NCBI GenBank assembly: GCA_023391415.1
Contig: JAEWAY010000022.1
Coordinates: forward strand, 1 to 64,000
Reading direction: 5' to 3'
From: Bacteroidota bacterium
GTDB taxonomy: Bacteria > Bacteroidota > Bacteroidia > Cytophagales > Cytophagaceae
DNA length: 64,000 bases
The position numbers were made by a program, and so were the translations under genes. The notes under the pieces are model-generated. The model saw nothing but the letters and a program-made list of their open reading frames with translations, was not told the DNA's origin and searched no databases. Positions 25,334-33,627 of this stretch are shown here, in pieces (positions within the stretch are counted from its first letter, which is position 1; every line of letters begins with the position of its first letter).

Positions 25334-25360
25334 ACCCCCGAAGATTGCTCCTCTGGGGGT
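25334..25360 (-). terminator. Intrinsic terminator of the GH5 gene
   Basis: ACCCCC/GGGGGT with extra partial pairing inside, read on the minus strand 27 bases after the stop at 25387 and followed by TCTTTATTTT. Confidence 0.8.
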
Positions 25361-25386
25361 ACTATTGTTAACTAAAACTCCAAAGA

Positions 25387-26406
25387 TTATTTCTTTTTCT
25401 TGTTCTTGGCGGATTTATTCGCTTTTTCCAGAATAGGGGTATTTTTCAATACCAGATCCGCCTTGACAAACTTTCCGGACTCAGTCAGATCAGCGTCCTT
25501 CCATCCACCTTTGCCACTCGCGCCTGGTTTAAGGATTGACGCTGTTTCTTCCTTGTCCGCTACAGACCAATTGCAGTAGCTGATATGGTGCTTGTCCATC
25601 CACTGATACCAGACGTCTGATTTTTTTGGATCAAACCGGCCATTGCCGGACGCGTCGCAGGTGCCATACTCGGACACAAAGATACATACGCCTTTAGCCA
25701 TGGCCTTTTCCGCTTCTTCTCTCAGCCAGCCTCCGTGAGAAGCCGCGTAATAGTGCAATGTATAGGCGATGTTATCGCCTTTGATGGGGTCGCTGGCCGC
25801 TTCATCGACCAATTGAGACCATTGTCTGGTCCCGACAATAATGATGTTGTCCGGATCGTGCTTGCGAATAGCTTTGATCACTTTTTCGGAGTATGGTTTT
25901 AAATCTTCAGACCAGGTAGGCTCCTTGAGAGGCTCGTTATATATTTCATACAGCACATTAGGATATTTCCCATATTTTTTCGCCATCTCGTCAAAAAAAG
26001 CGACGGCTTGATCCGGCTCTGTATGCGCTTCATGGCTGTGATAGTCAATGATTACGTACATGCCAAGATCAATAGCGGCGTCTACCACGTCAAATACGCG
26101 TTGCTTCTCCTCGTCCGGATGCTCCAGGTATCCGCCTTTTTCAACTCCCATGGCCGCCCTGACGATGGTGCATTTCCAATCGTCGCGGAGCCATTTCACC
26201 GCGTCTTTATTGTAGTATTGCGGCATCCACTGACTCCAGAAAAGCGACATGCCTCTTAACTGTACGGTGTCGTTATGCTCGCTAAAGATATAATTGCCCT
26301 TGACCGAAAGATTGCCATAAGCGTCTACGATTCTGTTCTGAGCTATGAGATGTCCGAAAGAGGACAAACACAAAAATAGGATGAAAAGGGATAATTTGTT
26401 TTTCAT
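25387..26406 (-). CDS. Secreted glycoside hydrolase family 5 (endo-beta-1,4-glucanase-like)
   Basis: Retaining glycosidase, probably cleaving beta-1,4-glucan. From the ATG at 26406 the product is 339 residues with a signal peptide ending LIAQN. GH5 marks: LRGMSLFWSQW near residue 48, CTIVRAAMG near 80, VIIDYHSHEA near 120, the acid/base Glu in LYEIYNEPL near 158, LHYYAASH near 220 and the nucleophile Glu in CIFVSEYGTCDASG near 245. The pattern is closest to subfamily GH5_2. The C-terminus is Lys-rich (KSAKNKKKK), and no carbohydrate-binding or sorting domain is present. Upstream in-frame codons to 26649 have no signal peptide and are rejected. Confidence 0.9.
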   Translation of the reverse strand: MKNKLSLFILFLCLSSFGHLIAQNRIVDAYGNLSVKGNYIFSEHNDTVQLRGMSLFWSQWMPQYYNKDAVKWLRDDWKCTIVRAAMGVEKGGYLEHPDEEKQRVFDVVDAAIDLGMYVIIDYHSHEAHTEPDQAVAFFDEMAKKYGKYPNVLYEIYNEPLKEPTWSEDLKPYSEKVIKAIRKHDPDNIIIVGTRQWSQLVDEAASDPIKGDNIAYTLHYYAASHGGWLREEAEKAMAKGVCIFVSEYGTCDASGNGRFDPKKSDVWYQWMDKHHISYCNWSVADKEETASILKPGASGKGGWKDADLTESGKFVKADLVLKNTPILEKANKSAKNKKKK

Positions 26407-26704
26407 ACAAATGGGTTTTGGGTTAAATAATGTTTTTTGGGTTATAAGAATTCGCGCGCTCTTGTACACGAATTCAGTTACGCCATCAGCAAAAACTACG
26501 CGGTTTTTTGAACACCCATGTCGATTGTCCCGGAACTCCGGTTCACCTGCCTGTTTGTAAACAACCTGTTTTTGTTTTTTCGGAAATAAAGTTGCCATAT
26601 ATTCAATTATGTGATTTTTTATTTGGCAGTTATTAAAAAAATGGATCAAAAATTTTGAATTCTTATTGTATAGGATTTTTCCATTTTAGATTTTCGCGTC
26701 TTAT

Positions 26705-27883
26705 ATGATGTCAATATTACAGCTTAAATCCGGTAGGGATCGTTCTGTCCTGAACCGTCACCCCTGGATCTTTTCAGGCGCCCTCAAGAGAAAACCCGAC
26801 GCGAAAGAAGGCGATATTGTTGAAGTGCGATCGACCGGGGGAGACGTGTTGGGCTATGGTTTCTATTCCGACAAGAGCCAGATTAGTTGCAGGATGTTTG
26901 ACTGGAATGCTCAACCGTCTGATTTTGAGTCAGTGGATTATTGGTCCGACAAGGTCCGCCGGGCGCTTTGGTTGAGGAGAGAGATGGTAATCGCCGCGGA
27001 TACTGACGCTTATCGTCTGATACACGCCGAAGGGGACTTTATGCCTGGGGTTATTGTGGACATATACAAGGATGTGGCGGTGGCGCAGTTGCTTATCAGG
27101 GCGGTGGAACAGCGGAAGGATCTGATCATTGAAGCGCTCAGGCGGAATGGCTACTCGAAGATATACGCCAAAACCAAAGCCAGTTCCCGCAATATTGAAG
27201 CAGTGGAGATGGAGGCTGGTTGGCTTACCGGCGATGATGGACGGTCAAGGCTTATTCGTGAACATGGCCTGATGTTTGAGGTCGATTTTGTAAATGGACA
27301 AAAGACAGGATTTTTTCTTGACCAACGGGAAAGTAGATGGCTGGTAAGACAAATGGCGAAAGATAAGAAGGTATTGAACGCGTTTAGTTATACTGGTGGA
27401 TTTTCCGTATACGCGATCGCTGGCCAGGCGAGCGAAGTGCATTCGCTCGATATCTCCGCGGACGCGGTAGAGATGGCCCGGAAAAATGTGGAGTTGAATT
27501 TTCCGGGAGCCAATCATAAAGGCATCGCGCGGGATTGTTTTGAATATCTGAAGGATATGCCTGATCAGTACTATGATCTGATTATTCTTGATCCTCCCGC
27601 TTTCGCGAAAAACGCGAAAGCCATAGAGAACGCTTCCAGGGGATACAAGCAGATTAACCTCAGAGCCTTTAATAAGATAAAGCCCGGCGGGATTCTGTTT
27701 ACCTTTTCCTGTTCTCAAAATATTGATTCGGAACTCTTCCGGAAGATTGTATTTTCGGCGGCTGCCGATTCCGGACGAAAGGCGCGGATTATTTATCAGA
27801 CGCGTCAGCCGGCGGATCACCCTGTCAATATATATCACCCGGAAGGAGAATATCTGAAAGGACTCGTTTTATGGGTAGAATAA
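26705..27883 (+). CDS. RlmI/RlmK-family class I SAM-dependent rRNA methyltransferase
   Basis: Predicted 23S rRNA cytosine C5 methyltransferase. The N-terminal PUA domain (about residues 4-75, with NRHPWIFSGALKRKPDAKEG) binds RNA, then an EEHEE-like part leads into the Rossmann domain. Seen: GQKTGFFLDQRESR, the SAM loop VLNAFSYTGGFSVYA near 222, and the catalytic motif LIILDPPAFAKN near 293. The later FTFSCSQNI carries the Cys expected of RlmI-type enzymes. ATG codons at 26705 and 26708 are both possible starts. Confidence 0.9.
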   Translation: MMSILQLKSGRDRSVLNRHPWIFSGALKRKPDAKEGDIVEVRSTGGDVLGYGFYSDKSQISCRMFDWNAQPSDFESVDYWSDKVRRALWLRREMVIAADTDAYRLIHAEGDFMPGVIVDIYKDVAVAQLLIRAVEQRKDLIIEALRRNGYSKIYAKTKASSRNIEAVEMEAGWLTGDDGRSRLIREHGLMFEVDFVNGQKTGFFLDQRESRWLVRQMAKDKKVLNAFSYTGGFSVYAIAGQASEVHSLDISADAVEMARKNVELNFPGANHKGIARDCFEYLKDMPDQYYDLIILDPPAFAKNAKAIENASRGYKQINLRAFNKIKPGGILFTFSCSQNIDSELFRKIVFSAAADSGRKARIIYQTRQPADHPVNIYHPEGEYLKGLVLWVE

Positions 27884-27925
27884 ATAAAGCGCGTATTAAA
27901 CCAATGCTAAAAAAGAATAATCCTG

Positions 27926-28234
27926 ATGATCGTATATAATATAACGTTTCAGATAGAAAATGATACGGCTCCTTTATGGTTGTCTTTCATGAAGGATGAC
28001 TACCTGCCATTGATTAAGAAAACCGGATATATTGAAAGTTATAGGATCCTTAAATTACTGAATGACGAGTATTCTCAGGGGGGAGTGACCTATAGCGTGC
28101 AATTCATGGTGGAAAGCCTGGAACAACTGACCAATTATCAGGCGCTCTATGAGGAATCGTTTGAGATAAGGTTGCGCCAGCGATTTGAAGGAAAATATGT
28201 GTTTTTTAAAACATGGCTGGAAGAAATAAAATAA
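27926..28234 (+). CDS. DUF4286 family protein
   Basis: Small conserved protein of 102 residues seen widely in Bacteroidota, function unknown. The family pattern is clear: MIVYNITFQIENDTAPLWL at the start, GYIESYRILKLL, then YSVQFMVESLEQLTNY and the end FEGKYVFFKTWLEEI. The fold is probably a ferredoxin-like dimer domain. It follows the RlmI-like gene by 42 bases and ends just before a bidirectional terminator. Confidence 0.88.
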   Translation: MIVYNITFQIENDTAPLWLSFMKDDYLPLIKKTGYIESYRILKLLNDEYSQGGVTYSVQFMVESLEQLTNYQALYEESFEIRLRQRFEGKYVFFKTWLEEIK

Positions 28235-28236
28235 GG

Positions 28237-28271
28237 AAAAGCCGTCGTCTCCCGAAAAAACGACGGCTTTT
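28237..28271. terminator. Bidirectional terminator between the DUF4286 gene and serS
   Basis: A 12-bp perfect stem AAAAGCCGTCGT/ACGACGGCTTTT with an 11-base loop, A-rich before and T-rich after. It sits between two convergent genes and serves both strands. Confidence 0.88.
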
Positions 28272-28293
28272 ACGCCTTGCTTTTCGGCCTGTT

Positions 28294-29565
28294 TTATGAG
28301 ATCATGTCGAACCCTGTATATGGTGTCAATACGCGGGGAATCGCGATACCGTCTTCCCGCTGATTGTTTTCCAGAATAGCCGCGAGTATTCTTGGCAACG
28401 CGAGCGCGCTGCCGTTTAACGTATGTAAAAGCTGAGTTTTTCCCTCCACCTTGTAGCGTAATTTTAGACGATTGGCCTGATAGCTTTCGAAATTGCTGAC
28501 AGAGCTCACTTCCAGCCAGCGTTCCTGAGCCGCGGAGTATACCTCGAAATCAAATGTGAGGGCGCTTGTAAAGCTCATGTCGCCTCCGCAGAGCTTGAGA
28601 ATCCGGTAAGGGAGTTCAAGTTTTTGTAAAAGGCTCTCCACATAGTGAACCATCTCGTTCAGTATTTCATAGGAATGCTCCGGCTTTGATATCTGTACGA
28701 TTTCTACCTTTTCGAACTGGTGTAGCCGGTTGAGGCCTCTCACATCGGCTCCCCAGGAGCCCGCTTCTCGTCGGAAGCACGGCGTATAACCTACATTTTT
28801 AATGGGCAGGTCTTCCTCCCGTACGATGACATCCCGGTAAAGATTGGTGATAGGCACTTCGGCGGTCGGTATCAGGTAAAGGTCGTCTTTGGTTACATGG
28901 TACATCTGACCTTCTTTGTCGGGCAAATTGCCAGTGCCAAAACCGGAATCTTCATTTACCAGAATCGGAGGCATTATTTCCGTATATCCGGCCTTGATCG
29001 CCTCGTCCAGAAAAAAGGAAATCATCGCTCTCTGGAGGCGGGCGCCCTTGCCTTTGTAGACAGGGAAACCCGCTCCCGTAATCTTATTGCCCAGCTCAAA
29101 GTCAATGATGTCGTACTCTCGTATCAGATCCCAGTGGGGCGCGGCTCCCGAAGGGAGCGCCATATCCTTTTTGTTAGCGCGTACAATTACGTTATCTTCC
29201 GCGGAACGGCCTTCCGGAACGGAGTTATGGGGCAGATTGGGAACCTGCACCAGAAGATCGCGTAGCTCCGCTTCGGTTGTATTCAGATTTTCCGACAGAA
29301 TTCTGGATTTTTCACGGAGGTTGGTCGCCAGTATCTTAGCGTTTTCAGCTTCTTCTTTACGTCCTTCTTTCATCAAGGAACCTATTTCTTTCGCCTTATT
29401 GTTGGATTCCGCCAGTACAGTATCCAGTTCCTGTTGAGCTTCCCGGCGTTTACGATCTATTTCCAGAATCAACTGTACGTGTTCTTCAGCTTTGCCGTAG
29501 CGCTTTTTTTTAAGTCCCGCTATTACGTCCGCTTGATTTTCTCTGATATAACCAATTTGCAGCAT
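28294..29565 (-). CDS. serS: Seryl-tRNA synthetase
   Basis: Class II aminoacyl-tRNA synthetase that charges tRNA-Ser. The N-terminal coiled-coil arm (about residues 30-105) contacts the tRNA long arm. Motif 1 lies in GAGFPVYKGKGARLQRAM, motif 2 in FRREAGSWGADVRGLNRLHQF near 265, and motif 3 in GSALALPRILAAILEN near 384. The 423-residue length is standard. Confidence 0.98.
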   Translation of the reverse strand: MLQIGYIRENQADVIAGLKKKRYGKAEEHVQLILEIDRKRREAQQELDTVLAESNNKAKEIGSLMKEGRKEEAENAKILATNLREKSRILSENLNTTEAELRDLLVQVPNLPHNSVPEGRSAEDNVIVRANKKDMALPSGAAPHWDLIREYDIIDFELGNKITGAGFPVYKGKGARLQRAMISFFLDEAIKAGYTEIMPPILVNEDSGFGTGNLPDKEGQMYHVTKDDLYLIPTAEVPITNLYRDVIVREEDLPIKNVGYTPCFRREAGSWGADVRGLNRLHQFEKVEIVQISKPEHSYEILNEMVHYVESLLQKLELPYRILKLCGGDMSFTSALTFDFEVYSAAQERWLEVSSVSNFESYQANRLKLRYKVEGKTQLLHTLNGSALALPRILAAILENNQREDGIAIPRVLTPYTGFDMIS

Positions 29566-29675
29566 CCGCTAAAAAGTTTTTTTAAACCCCTAAAGGTATA
29601 AAAGATTTGGTGAAATGGCTCAAGAATTGGAGGGGCAAATAATTTAATTTTTTTGAAACCATTGGCGGCACATAT

Positions 29676-29706
29676 TTTGTTTATTGAATACTGTTAGCTA
29701 ATATTG
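29676..29706 (+). promoter_or_regulatory. Candidate rho promoter in a 303-base leader gap
   Basis: TTTG at 29676-29679 and TAATATTG at 29699-29706 are 19 bases apart and fit the Bacteroidota promoter with one mismatch. This would leave a leader of about 155 bases before the rho ATG at 29869. Inside it AATCCG/CGGATT (29787-29792, 29820-29825) followed by GTTTTTCTC could be a weak hairpin. Rho genes are often autoregulated; nothing more specific is visible in 29566-29868. Confidence 0.5.
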
Positions 29707-29868
29707 CATCTCTAAAAACAGCTTTTAGCTTTTTCTAAACAAACAAGTTCATATCTTTTTAGTTTAACAGTTAACTCTTTATTGAAAATCCGGTTTACCT
29801 TGAAAGACTCATGCCTATGCGGATTGTTTTTCTCGTGAGTTAAATCCATTTTCTAATATCATTTCAGC

Positions 29869-31428
29869 ATGTACAATATTGAAGATCTAGAAGTCAGATT
29901 ATTATCTGAACTTAAGGAGATTGCTGAGGAAATGGGCATCAGCAATTTTAAAAAACTGCCAAAAAAAGACCTAATATATAAGATACTCGACCAGCAGGCA
30001 GTAATGCCAGAGAGTACTATTTCCAAAAGTGACACGATGAATAACGGACCCAAAGAAGACTCTACCGAGCCTCGGAGAAGGCCAAGAAAGAGAGAAAATG
30101 TCAGAGACGCTTCTCCGGAAGAAATCGCCTTGGGCGAACCTGTAGATTTTCCCACTGAGAAATATGAGAAAGAAGAGGAAGTGATGATACATCCTATGGT
30201 TGAAGAAGCTGTTGATCTGCCATTGGCAGAGACGGAGACGGAGAGGGAAGATCGCCCGGAAAGGCCTAAGCGAACCGGGACCGCTTTTAAATACAATGTT
30301 TCCGTTAAGGAGTTTGACGGAATTATCACCAACTCCGGCGTCCTCGAAATAATGCAGGATGGATATGGATTCCTTCGCTCCGCGGATTATAATTACCTGG
30401 CAAGCCCGGATGATATCTATGTTTCCCCATCACAAATAAAGCTTTTTGGATTAAAGACGGGAGATACTGTCAAGGGGCAGATTCGCCCGCCGAAAGAAGG
30501 CGAAAAATACTTCGCTCTGTTAAGGGTGGAAAGCGTCAACGGCAAAACGACCGAAGAAATCCGTGATAGGATCCCCTTTGAATACCTTACCCCACTTTTT
30601 CCGCAGGAAAGACTTAATCTTAGTACCAGACATAATATACTTTCTACGAGAGTGCTCGACCTTTTCGCTCCGATAGGGAAAGGGCAGAGAGGGATGATCG
30701 TAGCTCAGCCCAAAACGGGAAAGACCGTTTTGTTGAAAGAAATCGCCAACGCGATCGCTGAAAACCATCCGGAAGTACATTTGCTGATTCTTCTGATCGA
30801 TGAACGACCTGAAGAAGTAACGGATATGGCCAGAAACGTGAAGGCGGAGGTCATTTCCTCCACGTTTGACGAGCAGGCGGAAAGACATGTAAAGGTGGCG
30901 AGCATTGTACTCGAAAAGGCGAAAAGGATGGTAGAGTGTGGGCATGATGTCGTTATTTTGCTTGACTCGATCACCAGGCTCGCGAGAGCCTACAATACAG
31001 TAGTGCCTTCTTCTGGAAAGATCCTTTCCGGAGGTGTCGACGCCAACGCGTTGCATAAGCCAAAACGTTTCTTTGGCGCCGCCCGGAATGTGGAAAATGG
31101 CGGATCCCTTACAATTATAGCTACGGCGCTTATAGAGACCGGCTCTAAAATGGACGAAGTTATCTTTGAAGAATTTAAAGGAACGGGTAATATGGAGCTT
31201 CAATTGGATCGAAAGCTCGCCAACAAGCGGATTTATCCGGCTATTGACGTTCCCGCGTCCGGCACAAGGAGAGAAGATCTGCTGATGGATAAGGATGAAT
31301 TGTCCAGAGTCTGGATTCTTCGCAAGTTCATGTCCGACATGACCTCTGTGGAAGCCATGGAGTTCCTGATCGACAGAATGAAGAATACGAAAGACAACAA
31401 TGAATTTCTGATCTCCATGAATGGTTAA
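29869..31428 (+). CDS. rho: Transcription termination factor Rho
   Basis: Hexameric RNA helicase that ends transcription. It has 519 residues against about 420 in E. coli. The Rho N-terminal helix domain covers residues 1-45. An insert of about 90 mostly charged residues (about 48-140, PRRRPRKREN then acidic stretches) follows. Next come the RNA-binding domain (SGVLEIMQDGYGFLRSADYN), Walker A AQPKTGKTVLLKEIA near 284, Walker B VVILLDSITRLARAYN near 362 and the Q-loop ATALIETGSKMDEVIFEEFKG. The long insert is known in this phylum and probably disordered. Confidence 0.97.
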   Translation: MYNIEDLEVRLLSELKEIAEEMGISNFKKLPKKDLIYKILDQQAVMPESTISKSDTMNNGPKEDSTEPRRRPRKRENVRDASPEEIALGEPVDFPTEKYEKEEEVMIHPMVEEAVDLPLAETETEREDRPERPKRTGTAFKYNVSVKEFDGIITNSGVLEIMQDGYGFLRSADYNYLASPDDIYVSPSQIKLFGLKTGDTVKGQIRPPKEGEKYFALLRVESVNGKTTEEIRDRIPFEYLTPLFPQERLNLSTRHNILSTRVLDLFAPIGKGQRGMIVAQPKTGKTVLLKEIANAIAENHPEVHLLILLIDERPEEVTDMARNVKAEVISSTFDEQAERHVKVASIVLEKAKRMVECGHDVVILLDSITRLARAYNTVVPSSGKILSGGVDANALHKPKRFFGAARNVENGGSLTIIATALIETGSKMDEVIFEEFKGTGNMELQLDRKLANKRIYPAIDVPASGTRREDLLMDKDELSRVWILRKFMSDMTSVEAMEFLIDRMKNTKDNNEFLISMNG

Positions 31429-31455
31429 ACGAGTCTAAGGATTTATAATCAATCG

Positions 31456-31491
31456 AAAGCCACGTAAATATTCTGTTTATGTGGCTTTTTT
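31456..31491 (+). terminator. Intrinsic terminator of rho
   Basis: A 13-bp stem (31456-31468 with 31476-31488, one G-U pair) and a seven-base loop, followed by T. It lies 28 bases after the stop codon. Confidence 0.85.
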
Positions 31492-31624
31492 GTTGGACTT
31501 GCGAGGCTGTTTTTATGGATAGTCTTTCCTTTGAAATACTTGTCAGCTTCCAATCATTGTTCAAAGCGGTCAGATCAACGAAACGGCGCTCTTTTCAGAG
31601 GCATTCAGTTTTATGAAAGGATAA

Positions 31625-31655
31625 AAAAAGCTCCGGCTTTAGACCGGAGCTTTTT
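31625..31655. terminator. Terminator of sodA, usable on both strands
   Basis: A 12-bp perfect stem AAAAAGCTCCGG/CCGGAGCTTTTT with a seven-base loop. Read on the minus strand it lies 19 bases beyond the sodA stop codon. The 133 bases between this and the rho terminator hold no recognisable feature. Confidence 0.85.
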
Positions 31656-31673
31656 ATTTGTCGGAAGACAATG

Positions 31674-32282
31674 TTATTTTTTGGCGGCGGCATATCTTCT
31701 AGATACTTCATCCCAGTTTACCACGGACCAGAAAGCGGAAATATAGTCAGGCCTTTTGTTCTGATATTTTAGGTAGTACGCGTGTTCCCATACGTCCATG
31801 CCGAGAATGGGAGTCCCTTTTACTTCCGCTACATCCATTAGAGGGTTGTCCTGATTAGGTGTTGAGGTTACTTTTAAATCTCCGGACTTGTCTACAATAA
31901 GCCATGCCCATCCGGAACCGAAGCGGGTCGCGCCAGCTTTGGAGAATTCCTCCTTGAAATTGTCAAATGAGCCAAACGCTTTGTCAATCGCAGAAGCCAG
32001 TTCACTGGAAGGCTTGCTTCCGTTTTTGGAAAGAATAGTCCAGAATAAGGTATGATTGTAATGACCACCACCGTTGTTACGTACCGCCGCGGAAGAAGAG
32101 CTTATGGATTGCATAATCTCCTCGATAGACTTGTTCGCCAACGGAGTACCTTCGATCGCGCTATTCAGGTTGTTTACATACGCGGCGTGGTGTTTCCCAT
32201 GGTGGATTTCCATAGTCGCTTTATCTATGTACGGTTCAAGCGCGTCGGAAGCGTAGGGTAATGAGGGTAATTCAAAAGCCAT
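31674..32282 (-). CDS. sodA: Superoxide dismutase (Fe/Mn family, Mn-type signature)
   Basis: Converts superoxide to hydrogen peroxide and oxygen. The metal ligands are visible: His in MEIHHGKHHAAYV near residue 28, His in NHTLFW near 76, and Asp and His in MDVWEHAYYLKYQNKR near 164-168. The sequence GGGHYNH and the Gln in TPNQDNPL favour the manganese or cambialistic type over iron. There is no signal peptide, so it is cytoplasmic. The 202-residue length is standard. Confidence 0.95.
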   Translation of the reverse strand: MAFELPSLPYASDALEPYIDKATMEIHHGKHHAAYVNNLNSAIEGTPLANKSIEEIMQSISSSSAAVRNNGGGHYNHTLFWTILSKNGSKPSSELASAIDKAFGSFDNFKEEFSKAGATRFGSGWAWLIVDKSGDLKVTSTPNQDNPLMDVAEVKGTPILGMDVWEHAYYLKYQNKRPDYISAFWSVVNWDEVSRRYAAAKK

Positions 32283-32342
32283 AAATTCTAAAAGTTTATA
32301 AGGTTAAACAATATAATTAAAATGTATATAATCAAATTTAAG

Positions 32343-32789
32343 TCAATTTCGAAGTTTATTAAAAAAAAATGCCAATAATCGAGCGCTCTCCTCGGCCAAT
32401 ATCCCAGACCGCACTTCTGTTTTTGGATGCAGCACATTGGACTTGAGCAATGTGAAGCCCCTTTTTGGGTCGGGGGCCGCGTAAATCAGCCTTCGTACTC
32501 TTGACCAGAAAATAGCTCCGGCGCACATGGTACAGGGCTCAAGAGTAACATACAGGTCACAATCAGGTAAAAATTTGCTTCCCAGATGGTGAAAGGAGGC
32601 TGTCAGAGCCAACATTTCAGCGTGGGCTGTGACATCCGTAAGGCGTTCTGTTTGGTTGCGCGCTCTGGCGATCACCCTGTTTTTGCATACCACGACGGCG
32701 CCGACCGGAACTTCACCCTCTTTTAGCGCTAAATCCGCCTCTTTCAAGGCTTCCTTCATAAAGTATTCATCTGAAAAAACTGAGAGCAT
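32343..32789 (-). CDS. tadA: tRNA-specific adenosine(34) deaminase
   Basis: Zinc deaminase that turns A34 of tRNA-Arg(ACG) into inosine. Zinc and catalytic residues are in HAEMLALTAS (HAE, near residue 56) and LEPCTMCAGAIFWSR (PCxxC, near 88). The 148-residue length is typical of bacterial TadA. It lies 12 bases after the gene at 32802 in the same direction, so the two are likely co-transcribed. Confidence 0.93.
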   Translation of the reverse strand: MLSVFSDEYFMKEALKEADLALKEGEVPVGAVVVCKNRVIARARNQTERLTDVTAHAEMLALTASFHHLGSKFLPDCDLYVTLEPCTMCAGAIFWSRVRRLIYAAPDPKRGFTLLKSNVLHPKTEVRSGILAEESARLLAFFFNKLRN

Positions 32790-32801
32790 CGCGAATTGTT
32801 T

Positions 32802-33458
32802 TTATCGTCCCGATGTCTTTTGGCCAGGTTGGCCTTTTTGTTTTTGAGATTCCAGCACTTCCTTCGGACTTTTCCCTTTTGAAGGAGCGGGCCCCGCGGG
32901 GTTGTATTCAACCACTTTCAGCTTTCCTGGTTTGACCTTAATGGAAGCCATAATGTCTGTGGCGGTTTCATTCCATTTACCCATTTCCCTTTCCGGACAG
33001 GTGAAGTTGAAGATATATACTCTGTTGTTGAATATGCCATATTGTAGAAATGTATACTTTCGAGTCTGGTCCGCCTTTGACGTAAACTCCAGTATGACAA
33101 AATTCTGCTTGTTGACCGTCTGGATCTCCTCACGGATGATCCGCACTTCGTTGTATAGGGTATACAAGGTCGATTTATATACATCCTTGAGGAGGGCGAG
33201 GTCGTCGCCGGCCCAGTTGGATTTAGTAACGTTCAGGCCAAAGTCGACAGACATGTCGTTGGAGGTAAACATGGCCAGTGGTTTTTTGGTAGAAGGATAT
33301 CTGATCGCGATATCATGATCCGACATAGGGACAAAACCTTCGGGAATCGCGGCGCTGATTCCATCCGTTAGCTGGTATCTCTTCATGGAAGCCTGTTTCA
33401 TGCCGCTTAGCGTGAATAGTATGATAAGCGGAAGCAGGATTTGGGACAATTTATTCAT
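32802..33458 (-). CDS. Conserved-looking secreted protein of unknown function
   Basis: Not recognised. The N-terminus (residues 4-20) is a hydrophobic signal sequence. The remaining body of about 190 residues alternates strands and helices, with IPEGFVPMSDHDIAIRYPS, a motif seen in PsbP-like or stress-linked periplasmic domains, and VYIFNFTCPEREMGKW. The C-terminal 30 residues are Pro/Lys/Gln-rich and probably disordered. It is the upstream gene of the tadA pair and diverges from aspS. Confidence 0.62.
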   Translation of the reverse strand: MNKLSQILLPLIILFTLSGMKQASMKRYQLTDGISAAIPEGFVPMSDHDIAIRYPSTKKPLAMFTSNDMSVDFGLNVTKSNWAGDDLALLKDVYKSTLYTLYNEVRIIREEIQTVNKQNFVILEFTSKADQTRKYTFLQYGIFNNRVYIFNFTCPEREMGKWNETATDIMASIKVKPGKLKVVEYNPAGPAPSKGKSPKEVLESQKQKGQPGQKTSGR

Positions 33459-33627
33459 ATAGCGCGTGTGGAATAACGTGTTTAAGTAAACGCCGGTGTG
33501 GCGAAAATATTCACAATTTACTAATTATTTCCATAATCGGAGGACTTTGGCAAGAAAGGATGTTTTGATAATTTTTGGTTACATAAACAAATCCTTAAAT
33601 TCGCGATCTTCAAAATCATATGACCTT

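Noticed and set aside
26407..26649. N-terminal extension of the GH5 gene to 26649
   Set aside because: It would bury the signal peptide that starts at 26406 and has no ribosome-binding site or family similarity.
30520..31203. 227-codon frame antisense to rho
   Set aside because: It lies wholly opposite conserved rho motifs, with no promoter or family match.
33496..33627. Extension of aspS by 44 codons
   Set aside because: Bacterial AspRS begins at the MLRTKTCGELR pattern; the added codons are AT-rich and resemble the intergenic region.
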